The translations under genes and the position numbers were made by a program. Below, piece after piece: positions 8,329 to 17,372 of a DNA stretch of 64,000 bases. This stretch comes from VXNJ01 sp963664795 (lineage in GTDB: Bacteria; Chloroflexota; UBA11872; VXNJ01). The first letter of the stretch is position 1; each line of letters opens with the position of its first letter. The stretch is taken from assembly GCA_963664795.2 (NCBI GenBank), contig CAXXYJ010000074.1, forward strand, positions 1 to 64,000, read 5' to 3'. The notes under the pieces were generated by a model. It was not told the DNA's origin, did not search any database, and saw nothing but the letters and a program-made list of their open reading frames with translations.

Positions 8329-9315
8329 GTGACCGATCCCGGGCTGGCGATCTGGACCCGCAACCTGCATCGCCATTTCGGTGGCGTGCATGCGGTCCGC
8401 GGGATCGACATCGCCGTCGCCCCGGGAGAAATTTACGGATTTCTCGGCCCCAACGGGGCCGGCAAGACCACGACGCTGCGGGTGCTGACCACCCTGCTCC
8501 TGCCGAGCGCGGGCAAGGCCACGGTTGCCGGATTCGACGTCGTTTCCGACGCCGCCCGGGTCCGCCTCAAGATCGGGGCCGCGCTGCAGGAGGTCGGTCT
8601 CGACCCCAAGCAGACCGGACTCGAGCTGCTGCGCCTGCAAGGGTACCTTTACGGGCTATCGCGCCGCGACGCCAATCTCCGGATCGCCGAACTGGAGCAC
8701 CTGATCGACATCGGAGACGCGATAAAGCGTCTCATCGGGACCTATTCGGGCGGAATGAAGCGGCGCCTTGACCTAGCCGCGTCGCTGATTCATTCCCCCG
8801 AGATTCTGTTCCTCGACGAACCGACCACGGGCCTGGACCCGATCTCGCGGGCGCGGGTCTGGGAGCACATCCGCGCCGTAAATCGCGAGCTGGGAGTAAC
8901 GATCTTCCTGACCACGCAGTACTTGGAGGAGGCCGACGCCCTGGCCGACCGGGTCGGAATCATCGAGGAGGGAGCGCTGGCGGTTGAGGGCACGCCGCGG
9001 GAACTGAAACGGGACATCGGATCGGACGTGATCGTGGCCTGCGTCGACGATCCCGAAATCGCCCTGAAGGCGCTCGGAGACCTGCCCTGGGCGCGGGAGA
9101 TCGACACGTTCGGCAACGAACTTTCGGTGGCCGCCGCCGAGGGGTCGCGGCAGATAAGCGAGGTCGCGCTGGCCCTGGCCCGGGCCGGCGTCGAAGTTGA
9201 ATCGCTGACCCTGCGCACCCCCACCCTGGACGACGTATTCCTGCACGTGACCGGGGCGCGGATCTCGGGCGGCTCGGACTCGGCGGCAGCCCGCGGACCC
9301 GCGGGCCGGCAATGA
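8329..9315 (+). CDS. ABC transporter ATP-binding protein, DrrA/NodI type
   Basis: This is the ATPase of a two-gene ABC-2 exporter. The 328-residue protein has Walker A GPNGAGKTTT (about residue 41), signature SGGMKRR, Walker B EILFLDEPTTGLD, the H-loop region LTTQYLEEAD and the C-terminal DUF4162-like accessory domain ending LRTPTLDDVFLHVTG, all typical of DrrA-like drug and lipid exporters. The GTG at 8329 is the start. Its stop overlaps the permease start as ATGA (9312-9315). The exported compound is unknown. Confidence 0.92.
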   Translation: MTDPGLAIWTRNLHRHFGGVHAVRGIDIAVAPGEIYGFLGPNGAGKTTTLRVLTTLLLPSAGKATVAGFDVVSDAARVRLKIGAALQEVGLDPKQTGLELLRLQGYLYGLSRRDANLRIAELEHLIDIGDAIKRLIGTYSGGMKRRLDLAASLIHSPEILFLDEPTTGLDPISRARVWEHIRAVNRELGVTIFLTTQYLEEADALADRVGIIEEGALAVEGTPRELKRDIGSDVIVACVDDPEIALKALGDLPWAREIDTFGNELSVAAAEGSRQISEVALALARAGVEVESLTLRTPTLDDVFLHVTGARISGGSDSAAARGPAGRQ

Positions 9316-10112
9316 AGGCCGCCCCCAGGGTCGTGGCGCGCCCGGCCGGATTCTGGCGCGACCTGGCCAGCCTGGGGGAGCGGGCGATTCGATCGATTCC
9401 CCGCGATCTTGAGATCCTGGTGGGCGCGCTGATCGTGCCGGCGTTCTTCTTCCTGATCAACGTGGGCGCGCTGCAGGACCTGACCGAGGGCTTCCCGGGC
9501 GCGGAGGGGTTCGACTACAAGGCCTTCCAGATCCCGGTGGCGATCCTGTTCGCGGTGACCGGTCTCAGCCGGGCCAACATCCTGGTCCTGGACATCCAGG
9601 GTGGTTACTTCGACCGGCTCGCGGTCACCCCGGTAAACCGTCCCGCCATGATGCTGGGTTTCATGGTCGCCGACATGGTGCTGGCGGTGGTGATGACGGT
9701 TCCGGTCCTGGTCCTGGCCCTGATCGTTGGAGTGGAATTTGTGACCGGTGTGCCGGGCGTGATCGCGCTGCTGCTGCTGACCGTCGCCTGGACCGCAACA
9801 TACAACGGCTTCCCTTACTCGATCGCCTTAAAGACCGGCAATCCGGCCGCGGTGAACACCAGCTTCATCATATTTTTTCCGGTCGTTTTCCTGAGCCCGG
9901 TGTTCGTGCCGCAGGAGGCCATGACCGGCTGGATGGCCACGATCGTGGCCTTCAACCCGGTGACCTACCTGCTCCAGGGCATGCGGTCCCTGGTCAGCGA
10001 GGGCTGGGTGATCTCCGACATCCTGGGCGCGATCGCCGGCATCGCCGGGATCGGGCTGATCACCTTCCCGCTGGCCATCTGGGCCCTGCTGGGCCGGCTG
10101 CGGCGTAAATGA
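9312..10112 (+). CDS. ABC-2 type transporter permease, DrrB type
   Basis: The 266-residue permease has about six hydrophobic helices and the ABC-2 loop FDRLAVTPVNR, where the short coupling helix contacts the ATPase. The last third carries the typical FNPVTYLLQGMRSL segment before the final two helices. It is translationally coupled to the DrrA-like gene by a 4-nt overlap, and no third subunit follows. It convergently faces purE across a GC-rich hairpin. Confidence 0.88.
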   Translation: MKAAPRVVARPAGFWRDLASLGERAIRSIPRDLEILVGALIVPAFFFLINVGALQDLTEGFPGAEGFDYKAFQIPVAILFAVTGLSRANILVLDIQGGYFDRLAVTPVNRPAMMLGFMVADMVLAVVMTVPVLVLALIVGVEFVTGVPGVIALLLLTVAWTATYNGFPYSIALKTGNPAAVNTSFIIFFPVVFLSPVFVPQEAMTGWMATIVAFNPVTYLLQGMRSLVSEGWVISDILGAIAGIAGIGLITFPLAIWALLGRLRRK

Positions 10113-10115
10113 AGC

Positions 10116-10135
10116 CGGGCCCGCGCCGGGGCCCG
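10116..10135 (+). terminator. Hairpin between convergent genes
   Basis: CGGGCCC and GGGCCCG form a perfect 7-bp stem around a 6-nt loop, in the 29-nt gap between the ends of the permease gene and purE. There is no U-run on either side, so it could be a weak bidirectional terminator or only a transcript-stabilising stem. Confidence 0.4.
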
Positions 10136-10141
10136 AGAAAT

Positions 10142-10636
10142 CTAGTCCAGCTCGGTCGCCAGGATTTCGTCGCGGTCGCCCGCCCGGGCCGACTTGAGCG
10201 CCCCGGCCAGTGATTCCTCGTGCAGGGCCAGGATCTGGACCGCCAGCAGGGCGGCGTTGTGCGCCCCGGCTTTTCCGATCGCCAGCGTCCCGACCGGGAT
10301 CCCGCGCGGCATCTGCACCGTCGAGAGCAGCGAGTCAAGTCCGTCCAGGGCCCAGCCCGGCATCGGCACGCCCAGCACCGGGCGGACCGTCTGCGCAGCG
10401 ACCGCTCCGGCCAGGTGCGCCGCTCCGCCGGCGGCGGCAATGAAGACCTGAACCCCGCGCCGTTCGCAGGATCGTATCCACTCCACGGTGTCGTCCGGGG
10501 TTCGGTGCGCGGAGAGCACCCGCGCCTCGAAGGAAATTCCAAATTTCTGGAGCTGCTGGGTAGCGCTCTGCATGACCGGCCAATCGGACTTGGATCCGAA
10601 GACCACGCCAACTTGAAGTGTGTTTTGCTCGGACAT
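10142..10636 (-). CDS. purE: N5-carboxyaminoimidazole ribonucleotide mutase PurE
   Basis: PurE rearranges N5-CAIR to CAIR in purine synthesis. The 164-residue product has the class I motifs GSKSDWPVM (residues 14-22), SAHRTPD (about residue 43) with the catalytic His, and AAAGGAAHLAG. The length fits the bacterial enzyme. Its ATG abuts the TAG of icd with no intervening base, so it is expressed with icd and lgt. No purK is in the window. Confidence 0.96.
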   Translation of the reverse strand: MSEQNTLQVGVVFGSKSDWPVMQSATQQLQKFGISFEARVLSAHRTPDDTVEWIRSCERRGVQVFIAAAGGAAHLAGAVAAQTVRPVLGVPMPGWALDGLDSLLSTVQMPRGIPVGTLAIGKAGAHNAALLAVQILALHEESLAGALKSARAGDRDEILATELD

Positions 10637-12067
10637 CTATTGACCCTGTGCGAGTGAGAATCCAGGTTTTCCGTCGTAGTTGTAGAGGCTTGCCGTCGAG
10701 ACGAAGTCGACCCCGGCGGCGGCCAGCCGCGCGAGCAGACGGGCGATTTCCTCGTGCGAGGCGGTATCGCGCTCGAAGCGACAGCGCCAGTGGTCGGAGA
10801 CTATGGCGTCGCTCGAATCTCCCGGCCAGACTTTCAGCCCGCGGTTGTCGATCACCGTCAGCTCGAATTCCTGCCCGAGCGGATTGACCAGGGCGGCCAG
10901 TTCGCCCGGGGCCGCGCCCGCCAGGTCGATGAAGACATCGACCCCGACCAACTGCTTGGAAGGCGTCGACGCGGCCGCGACGACCGACTCGGCGGCCTCT
11001 TCGCGATCTCCGAACTGGGAGGGGCTGAACCGCCGCGGCCGGCGCCCGATCCGCTCGATGACCGCGTCGGCGAATTCGCGCGTGCCGACCTTGCGGGCGC
11101 TTCGTTCGGTGAACATGTCGTAGGTGTGCACGCCGTCCTCGATGGTTGCCAGCCAGGCGTCGCGGACCCGGGCCGCCACCTGCCCCTGGCCGATGTGGAC
11201 CAGCATCAGGATTGCCCCGTGCAGCAGCCCCGAGGGGTTGGCCAGGTTCTGGCCGGCCCGGCGCGGGGCCGAGCCGTGGATGGCCTCGAACATGGCGAAT
11301 TCGACCCCCACGTTGGCCGACCCGCCCAACCCGACGCTGCCGGCGATCTGGGCCGCGATGTCGGAGAGGATGTCGCCGTAGAGGTTCGGGGTCACGATCA
11401 CGTCGAACGTCTCGGGCGTGTCGGCCAGCTTGGCCATCCCGATGTCGACTATCCAGTGTTCGTTCTCGAACTCCGGGTACTCGGCGGCCACTTCGTCGAA
11501 TACGCGATGGAACAGGCCATCGGACATCTTCATGATGTTGTCTTTGGTAAAGCAGGTCACCTTCCTGCGCCCGAACCGCCGGGCGTACTCGAACGCGTAG
11601 CGGCAGATCCGTTCCGATCCCGAGCGCGAGATCAGCTTCAGCGACTGGGTGACGCCGGCGGTCGGCCGGTGCTCTATGCCGGCGTAGAGGTCCTCCTCGT
11701 TCTCGCGCACGATCACCACGTCCATGCCGGGGTGCTTGGTCGCGACGAACGGGTCGTAGGCGACCGCCGGGCGGACGTTGGCGTACAGGCCGAGCGCCTT
11801 GCGGATCGTGACGTTCATGCTCTTGAAGCCCCCGCCCTGGGGAGTGGTTATCGGGGCTTTGAGGAAGACCTTGGTGCGGCGCAGCGAATCCCAGGACTCG
11901 TCCTCGATCCCCGAGGTGAAACCGCGCAGGTACACCGGTTCGCCGACCACGATCTCCTCGAGCTGCAGGCTGGCGCCGGCGGCATCGATTATTCGAAGCG
12001 TTGCGTCCATGACTTCGGGGCCGATGCCGTCCCCGTGGGCAACAGTGATCGGGACGTTGGAAGACAA
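10637..12067 (-). CDS. icd: Isocitrate dehydrogenase, Thermus-type with C-terminal extra domain
   Basis: It oxidatively decarboxylates isocitrate to 2-oxoglutarate. The catalytic core shows HGDGIGPEV near the start, SMNVTIRKALGLYANVRP, the NENEEDLYAG-like segment RENEEDLYAGIEH, the lysine region CFTKDNIMK, the metal-binding stretch TPNLYGDILSD and the coenzyme loop AIHGSAP. After about residue 330 comes a further roughly 140-residue domain (VGVDVFIDLAG, SDHWRCRFERD), like the extra domain of the roughly 496-residue Thermus enzyme and absent from E. coli Icd. I chose the TTG at 12067, which has GGAG nine bases upstream and sits directly before the first strand. Coenzyme preference is not decided here. 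Confidence 0.85.
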   Translation of the reverse strand: MSSNVPITVAHGDGIGPEVMDATLRIIDAAGASLQLEEIVVGEPVYLRGFTSGIEDESWDSLRRTKVFLKAPITTPQGGGFKSMNVTIRKALGLYANVRPAVAYDPFVATKHPGMDVVIVRENEEDLYAGIEHRPTAGVTQSLKLISRSGSERICRYAFEYARRFGRRKVTCFTKDNIMKMSDGLFHRVFDEVAAEYPEFENEHWIVDIGMAKLADTPETFDVIVTPNLYGDILSDIAAQIAGSVGLGGSANVGVEFAMFEAIHGSAPRRAGQNLANPSGLLHGAILMLVHIGQGQVAARVRDAWLATIEDGVHTYDMFTERSARKVGTREFADAVIERIGRRPRRFSPSQFGDREEAAESVVAAASTPSKQLVGVDVFIDLAGAAPGELAALVNPLGQEFELTVIDNRGLKVWPGDSSDAIVSDHWRCRFERDTASHEEIARLLARLAAAGVDFVSTASLYNYDGKPGFSLAQGQ

Positions 12068-12084
12068 TCGCGGCTCCGTAGGGT

Positions 12085-12891
12085 TCAGTCGCTTGGATCG
12101 GGGTTTGCGGGCGGTGAGAGTCCGCGGGCGCGCCGCCAGTGCGTGGTCTGGGTGGACAGGCGCCCGGTCCAGAAGAGGAAAAGCGCCAGCGCCGCGGCCA
12201 AGCCGATCCCGACCGCAATCCACTGCGCCTGGGTAAACGGGCCGTAAAGCTCGTCCTGGCGCAGGAACGTGATCAGGAATCGGAAGAGCGAATAGGAAAA
12301 CGCGTAAAGGGCGAATACCCGTCCGGACCCTCCCCAGCGGCTGATGGCAAATATCAGCACCGCCAGGATCAGGAAGTCGGCCAGCATCTCGTAGAGATGG
12401 GCCGGATGGGCCGGAAATGTCGCTCCCAATCCATCGCGCGCGGCCAGGGTGGCCGGATTGGTGTACAGAAACGCCCAGGGCAGGTCGGTCTCGACGCGGG
12501 TGTGCTCGCCGTTGACCACGTTGGCCATCCGCCCGATGGCCTGCCCCAGGATCAGGCCCAGCGCCCCGACGTCGGCCACGGCCGGTATGTATACCCCGTG
12601 GCGCCAGGCGGCGACCGCCCCGCCGGCCACGCCGCCGATTATTCCGCCCCAGATCGCGCCCCCGCCCTTCCAGATCTGCAGGGCCAGGAGGGGGTCGGCG
12701 GCGTAGATTTCCGGCCACTTGTCGATCACGTGCAGCGCCCTCGTGCCGACGATCCCGGACAGGATCGCCCAGAGCGCGATCGCGTCGACATCGTCGACCG
12801 TGATCCCGACCGCGTGCGCGTAGCGCCGGCATATCCACCAGCCGGCGGCGATGCCGGCCACAACGATCGGCCCGTAGAAGCGCAGCGTCAC
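12085..12891 (-). CDS. lgt: Prolipoprotein diacylglyceryl transferase
   Basis: Lgt moves diacylglycerol from phosphatidylglycerol to the lipobox Cys of prolipoproteins at the membrane. The 268-residue protein has seven hydrophobic segments, the H-G loop YGPIVV, the Lgt signature region IGRMANVVNGE with the key Arg and Glu, and HPAHLYEML near the end. The family spelling is usually GRxGNFxNxE, so Ala replaces Gly here. The GTG at 12891 is the first possible start. The 18 or so codons upstream (IPFSPYLEAGP) look like true Lgt N-terminus but have no ATG/GTG/TTG, so a lost start or an indel is possible. At least two lipoproteins in the window are plausible substrates. Confidence 0.88.
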   Translation of the reverse strand: MTLRFYGPIVVAGIAAGWWICRRYAHAVGITVDDVDAIALWAILSGIVGTRALHVIDKWPEIYAADPLLALQIWKGGGAIWGGIIGGVAGGAVAAWRHGVYIPAVADVGALGLILGQAIGRMANVVNGEHTRVETDLPWAFLYTNPATLAARDGLGATFPAHPAHLYEMLADFLILAVLIFAISRWGGSGRVFALYAFSYSLFRFLITFLRQDELYGPFTQAQWIAVGIGLAAALALFLFWTGRLSTQTTHWRRARGLSPPANPDPSD

Positions 12892-12991
12892 CGGCCCCGC
12901 CTCAAGGTAGGGGCTGAATGGGATTTCGATCAGTCCGAAGATTGGCGATGCTCTCCTGCGAGCGCTTGCGGGAAGGGTGCGTTAGGGGCCG

Positions 12992-14102
12992 TCAGCGGGA
13001 GCTTGGCCCGCACAGATTTTCCCCAACGGCAGGCCCCGGAGGGCGGACATCTGCGGTCCGCGCGTAGCCGGTCAGCTCGACGAACCCCCGCCCCGCCGGT
13101 TTGCCGGCCTGCCTGGCTTCGACCGATCCCTCCCAGTAGATCGTGCCGGTGCTCGCGCGCGCGTCCAACTCCTGGTCGGGGATGGTCGGGACCAGATCAA
13201 GGTCCAGGCCCGCCGCCGGAACGCTCAGGCGCCACCGGGCCGGGTAATCGGCGCCGGTATGCGGGCTGCGCCAGCGCCCCAGCACCCGGACCCGGACCTG
13301 CGTTGCGTCAAGGTGCGCGTGGGCGCCGGCGGCGTCAACCAGGGTGCCGTAGGTTGTCGAAACTCCGCCGTCGGCATCGCGCAGGACCGTGGCCATGAGT
13401 TCGCGGCCGTCGTCGAGCTGCAGCGAGAACCAGTCCCAGCCGCCCTGCCCGGTCACCAGGAAATCGCCCCACTGGTGGTCGTACCAGGCCTGCCCGGTCA
13501 CGCCGCGTTCGACCCCGTCGACCACCAGCTGCCCCTCGACCGCGAGCCGGGTGTGCGAGTAGTAGTAGGACCAGCCGACGGCGCCGAAGTCGATCACCCC
13601 CTCCTCCCCGTGCAGCACCGGCGGCTTCTGCGGCCGCAGCCGCAGATTGAGGCCGAAGGATTCGTCGCCGGCTGAGATCGCGAATCCTGCGTCGCCGATA
13701 TCGAGGTTCCAGCCGCCCACGCAGAGCCCGTCGCCCAGGTCGGCGGCGCCGTGAACGTTGGAGGTCCGCTCCGCGTAGCGGAAGCTGCCCGGGGTCGGAT
13801 CCGAGATCGCAAGGTGGGCGGCGTAGCTGGTCCCCAGCGTCTTGCGGTCGGCGCTGAAGATCACGAATTCGAACCCGTACCAGGTCCCCGCGCGGTCCTG
13901 CAGGTGGCCGGTGAAGTACCACCATTCGGACAGGTCCTGGTGGGGCCGGTGATCGCGCGGCAGCTCGATCGGCGGCAGGTTGGCGATGTCGACCGGCGCC
14001 GGGGCGGCCGGGTCCGGCAGCGGACCGGTCGATTGTGCGCAGCCGGCCAGCAGCAGGGCGATCGACCAGGCCGGGCAGGATCGTTCGCCGCGCGGCCCTC
14101 AT
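12992..14102 (-). CDS. AttH/CrtC-like lipocalin-fold lipoprotein (apparent +1 frameshift near 14073-14075)
   Basis: The protein has the AttH/CrtC (hydroxyneurosporene-synthase-like) pattern: EWWYFTGHL at the start of the mature domain, GQAWYDHQWGDF and GWDWFSLQLDDGREL in the middle, and GRGFVELTGY at the end. The intact frame is open only from after a TGA. The ATG at 14102 overlaps the stop of the MMPL gene (ATGA), and if one C of the CCC at 14073-14075 is removed it reads MRAARRTILPAWS followed by IALLLAGC, a perfect lipoprotein signal with lipobox. I therefore annotate one gene with a probable sequencing indel. It likely acts as an extracytoplasmic lipid or hydrophobic-ligand handler for the coupled exporter. 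Confidence 0.75.
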
Positions 14103-16288
14103 CGGGGCTGCAGCCGGTAGGCCCGCACCGGCATCCACCAGTTCCAGGACCCGGCCAGCTTCATTGCCGCCGGCGCGAGCAGCGATCGAACGATCGCGGC
14201 GTCGGTGGCGATCGCGATCGCACCCGCGACCCCCAGCGCCTTCACGGTCACGACTTCGGCGCTGGCGAACGCCAGGCCGACCACGATCACCACCAGCGCC
14301 CCGGAGGTGATCACCCGCCCGGAGGCCTGCAGCCCGTTGGCCACGGCAGTCTCGACATCGCCCGATTCGAGCCAGTTTTCCTGGACCTGGGCCAGCAGGA
14401 AGACCTCGTAGTCCATGCTGAGCCCGAACAGCACCGCGAACAGGATCACCGGCAGGGTGGCGTCGATGTAGCCGAGCGGCTCGAAACCCAGCAGCGGCGC
14501 GAGCCAGCCGAACTGGAAGATGAGCACCACCGCCCCGAAGCTGGTGGTCAGCGACAGGAGGTTGAGCGCGACCGCTTTGAGCGGCAGCACCAGCGAGTGG
14601 AACATGCCCGCCAGCAGGACCAGCGTGGCCAGCAGGATCACGCCGATCACGATCGGGAAGGTGGAGTAAACGGCGTCGACGAAATCGGTGTAGTTGGCCG
14701 CTCCGCCGCCCAGCTGTCCGTCCAATCCGAGGCCGGCCACGCGGTCCCGGATCGCATACACCAGGTCGCGGCCGGCGGCGCTGTTGCCGGCGACCGAGGG
14801 CGTGATCCCGATCAGCGCCAGGTCGCCGCTGGTGGAAGCCAGGGCGGTGGCGCGGGCGATCGGATCGGACGCGGCCGGCCCGTCGCCGTAGAGCAGCCGG
14901 TATTGATCGAGGGTTATGCGCGGATCGATGCTCACGATGCCGCTGGTAGAGGCCACCCGCGGATCGGCTTCGAGCGCGCGCACCAGCTGGAGCTGGCTTT
15001 CGAGCGCGTCATCGCTGAACGGGCCGTCTTCGAATTCCAGGACCAGGAAGAGCTGCGCCAACTGGCCCGCGCCGTACTCGTTCTCGAGCAGTTCGAACGC
15101 CTGCCGAGCCTCGGCGTGCTGAGGCAGAACGCGTGCGTCGGGGAGGGTTATTCGCGCTTCGGCGAGTGGAATCACGAACGCCAGCAGGACCAGTGCGACC
15201 GGGACGAGGACCATCACCGGGTGCTTCATGACCGCGCGCGCGGTGCTGGCCCAGATCCGCCTGCCGCCGGACAGGCGCGGCAAGATCCGGAATCGGTTGA
15301 TGGCCGTGCCCAGGATCGCCAGGATCGCCGGGGCCAGGGTCAGCGCGCAGAGCGCGGCGACCGCGGTCACCAGGGCGCCGACGATTCCGATCGAGCGCAG
15401 GAACTGGAACTCGAACATCGTCAATGCGGACAGTCCGATCACGACCGCCGTGGCCGAGAAAGCGATCGTCTTGCCCATCGAGGCGCTGGTCGCCACGACC
15501 GCCGCGCGCGGGTCGGCGCGGCGCAGTTCGCGCCTATAGCGCGAGACCAGAAAGAGCGAATAGTCCACCCCCAGCCCGAGCCCGAGCAGGGTGGCGATGT
15601 TGAGGGCGAAGATCGAAATCTCGACCGAACCGGCGACCACCCATATGAGCGCCAGGCCCACCCCCACCGAAATCACGCCCATGATCAGCGGCAGGGCGGC
15701 GGCGGCCAGGCTCCCGAACACGGCCAGCAGGACCAGCAGCAGGAACGGGACCCCGAGCAGTTCGGCCCGCTGCAGGTCGGACTTGGTGAACTGCTCGATG
15801 TCGCGGTAGTAGGCGGCCGGACCGGCCAGGCTCGCGTCCAGCCACGAGCCGGCGATGGCGGCATTGACCGGTTCGGTCAGCGAGTGGGCCCGGGCGGTCG
15901 GCAGATCGGTGTTTATGTGCAGGAATACCGTTTTGCCGGACGGGGCGCGCTGGAACCCGGCCTCTCCCAGGCTCTGGACGCCGGCGACTCCCTCGACCGC
16001 CAGGACCGCGGCGCGCAGGCGCTCGATTTCGTCCAGGGCGGCCGGTGTTTCGATCCGCCCTTCGGAGTCGTGGACGATCAGCGTGAGCACCGGCAGGGGC
16101 TGCGCGAACGCGGCATCGTACCGCTCGTAAGCCTGCGCGGCTTCCAGGTCCGGGGAGCTGAATCCCCCCGCCACGAGCCGGTCGGGCACCTGGACCGCGA
16201 ACACGGAACCGGCTCCGGCCAGCAGCAGCCAGCCAATAACGACCGCCCAGCGCCACCGCACCACCACCCGGCCTAGGGTTGAAAACAA
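14099..16288 (-). CDS. MMPL family RND-type transporter
   Basis: The 729-residue protein has the MMPL architecture: helix 1 (VVIGWLLLAGAG), a large periplasmic loop (about residues 35-170), a five-helix block containing GLGLGVDYSLFLVSRYRRE, a second loop, and a second block with the mirrored LFGLSMDYEVFLLAQVQE. The paired D-Y motifs in the two blocks are those of MmpL/YdfJ proton-relay sites. It starts at TTG 16288. The AttH-like lipoprotein gene overlaps its stop, suggesting a joint role in moving hydrophobic molecules, perhaps lipids. No TetR-type regulator is adjacent. Confidence 0.9.
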   Translation of the reverse strand: MFSTLGRVVVRWRWAVVIGWLLLAGAGSVFAVQVPDRLVAGGFSSPDLEAAQAYERYDAAFAQPLPVLTLIVHDSEGRIETPAALDEIERLRAAVLAVEGVAGVQSLGEAGFQRAPSGKTVFLHINTDLPTARAHSLTEPVNAAIAGSWLDASLAGPAAYYRDIEQFTKSDLQRAELLGVPFLLLVLLAVFGSLAAAALPLIMGVISVGVGLALIWVVAGSVEISIFALNIATLLGLGLGVDYSLFLVSRYRRELRRADPRAAVVATSASMGKTIAFSATAVVIGLSALTMFEFQFLRSIGIVGALVTAVAALCALTLAPAILAILGTAINRFRILPRLSGGRRIWASTARAVMKHPVMVLVPVALVLLAFVIPLAEARITLPDARVLPQHAEARQAFELLENEYGAGQLAQLFLVLEFEDGPFSDDALESQLQLVRALEADPRVASTSGIVSIDPRITLDQYRLLYGDGPAASDPIARATALASTSGDLALIGITPSVAGNSAAGRDLVYAIRDRVAGLGLDGQLGGGAANYTDFVDAVYSTFPIVIGVILLATLVLLAGMFHSLVLPLKAVALNLLSLTTSFGAVVLIFQFGWLAPLLGFEPLGYIDATLPVILFAVLFGLSMDYEVFLLAQVQENWLESGDVETAVANGLQASGRVITSGALVVIVVGLAFASAEVVTVKALGVAGAIAIATDAAIVRSLLAPAAMKLAGSWNWWMPVRAYRLQPR

Positions 16289-16373
16289 GTGGGGCCATCG
16301 TCCGGGCTCGTTCTATCTATTTAATTATGGGTGTTTTGGTCGTCCTGATACTGCGGTCGGGCAGTGAAGCGGA

Positions 16374-17312
16374 GTGCAAACCTTGACGCGCATCGCGATT
16401 GCCGGCGGGACCGGCATGCTGGGTCGGGCGGTGGCGGCGGTGCTGGAGGAGAAGGGCCATTCGCTGGTGCTGCTTTCGCGGCGGTCCCGGATCGCCCCCG
16501 GCTACGGGCAGGTCGTGCAGTGGAACCCGCAGGCGGGGCCGGCCCCGACCGAAGCCCTCTCCGGGGTCCAGGCCGTAATAAACCTGGCCGGGGAACCGGT
16601 TTCCGGCCGCTGGACGTCGTCCAAGCGCGACCGGATCAGGGCGAGCCGGGTCAGGGGCACGGCCAACCTGGTGCGCGGCATGCTCGATGCCAGGCCGGGG
16701 CCGCAGCTGCTGATCTCGGCCAGCGCGATCGGCTACTACGGCCCGCGCGGCGACCAGGTGCTCAACGAGCGGGCATCGACCGGCGACAGCTTCCTGGCCC
16801 GGGTCGCGCGCGAATGGGAGGCCGCGGCCGAGCAGTTCGCCGCCGCCGGCAATCGCCTGGTCACGATGCGGCTGGGGATAGTCCTGGGTCGCGGCGGCGC
16901 GCTAAAGCAGCTGCTGCCGCTGGCGCGGCTGGGTCTGGGAGGGCCGCTGGGCAGCGGCGAGCAATGGTGGTCCTGGATCCACATTGCCGACGTGTGCCGA
17001 TTCGTGGTCCGGGCGATCGAGGACCTCGAATGCCTAGGTACCTACAACCTGACCGCGCCGGAACCCGTCCGCCAGAGCGAGTTCGCCCAAGCCCTCGGGA
17101 GCGTGCTGGGCCGTCCGGCCGCCCTGCCGGCGCCGGCGTTCGGGCTGCGGCTGCTGCTCGGCGGTTTCTCGGCCGAACTGCTCGACAGCAAACGGGTCAT
17201 CCCGGAGCGCCTCCAGAACGAGGGATGGCGGTTTGCCTACCCGGATCTGGATTCGGCGCTAAGGAGCCTGACGCAGCGCGGCCGAACCGATGGGCCGCCC
17301 GCCGGGGACTGA
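16374..17312 (+). CDS. TIGR01777-type NAD(P)-dependent epimerase (SDR family)
   Basis: This 312-residue extended SDR protein has the glycine motif GGTGMLGRAV at residues 11-20, INLAGEPV, the active-site stretch SASAIGYYGPRGD and the LGIVLGRGGAL loop. The C-terminal DUF1731-like part is LDSKRVIPERLQNEGW. These match the TIGR01777 group (E. coli YfcH-like), whose substrate is not established. The GTG at 16374 precedes the Rossmann strand closely. It is divergent from the MMPL gene across an 85-nt AT-richer gap that should hold both promoters. Confidence 0.88.
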   Translation: MQTLTRIAIAGGTGMLGRAVAAVLEEKGHSLVLLSRRSRIAPGYGQVVQWNPQAGPAPTEALSGVQAVINLAGEPVSGRWTSSKRDRIRASRVRGTANLVRGMLDARPGPQLLISASAIGYYGPRGDQVLNERASTGDSFLARVAREWEAAAEQFAAAGNRLVTMRLGIVLGRGGALKQLLPLARLGLGGPLGSGEQWWSWIHIADVCRFVVRAIEDLECLGTYNLTAPEPVRQSEFAQALGSVLGRPAALPAPAFGLRLLLGGFSAELLDSKRVIPERLQNEGWRFAYPDLDSALRSLTQRGRTDGPPAGD

Positions 17313-17372
17313 AAACCACGGGCGCCCGAATCTGACGCGCGCCCCCGGCAGGCCGGGATCCGGATCGGGAAA

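Noticed and set aside
13751..16276. Long open frame of 841 codons on the + strand opposite the MMPL and AttH genes
   Set aside because: It has low-complexity Arg/Gly/Gln composition and no motifs, and it is antisense to two recognisable genes; a GC-rich codon shadow.
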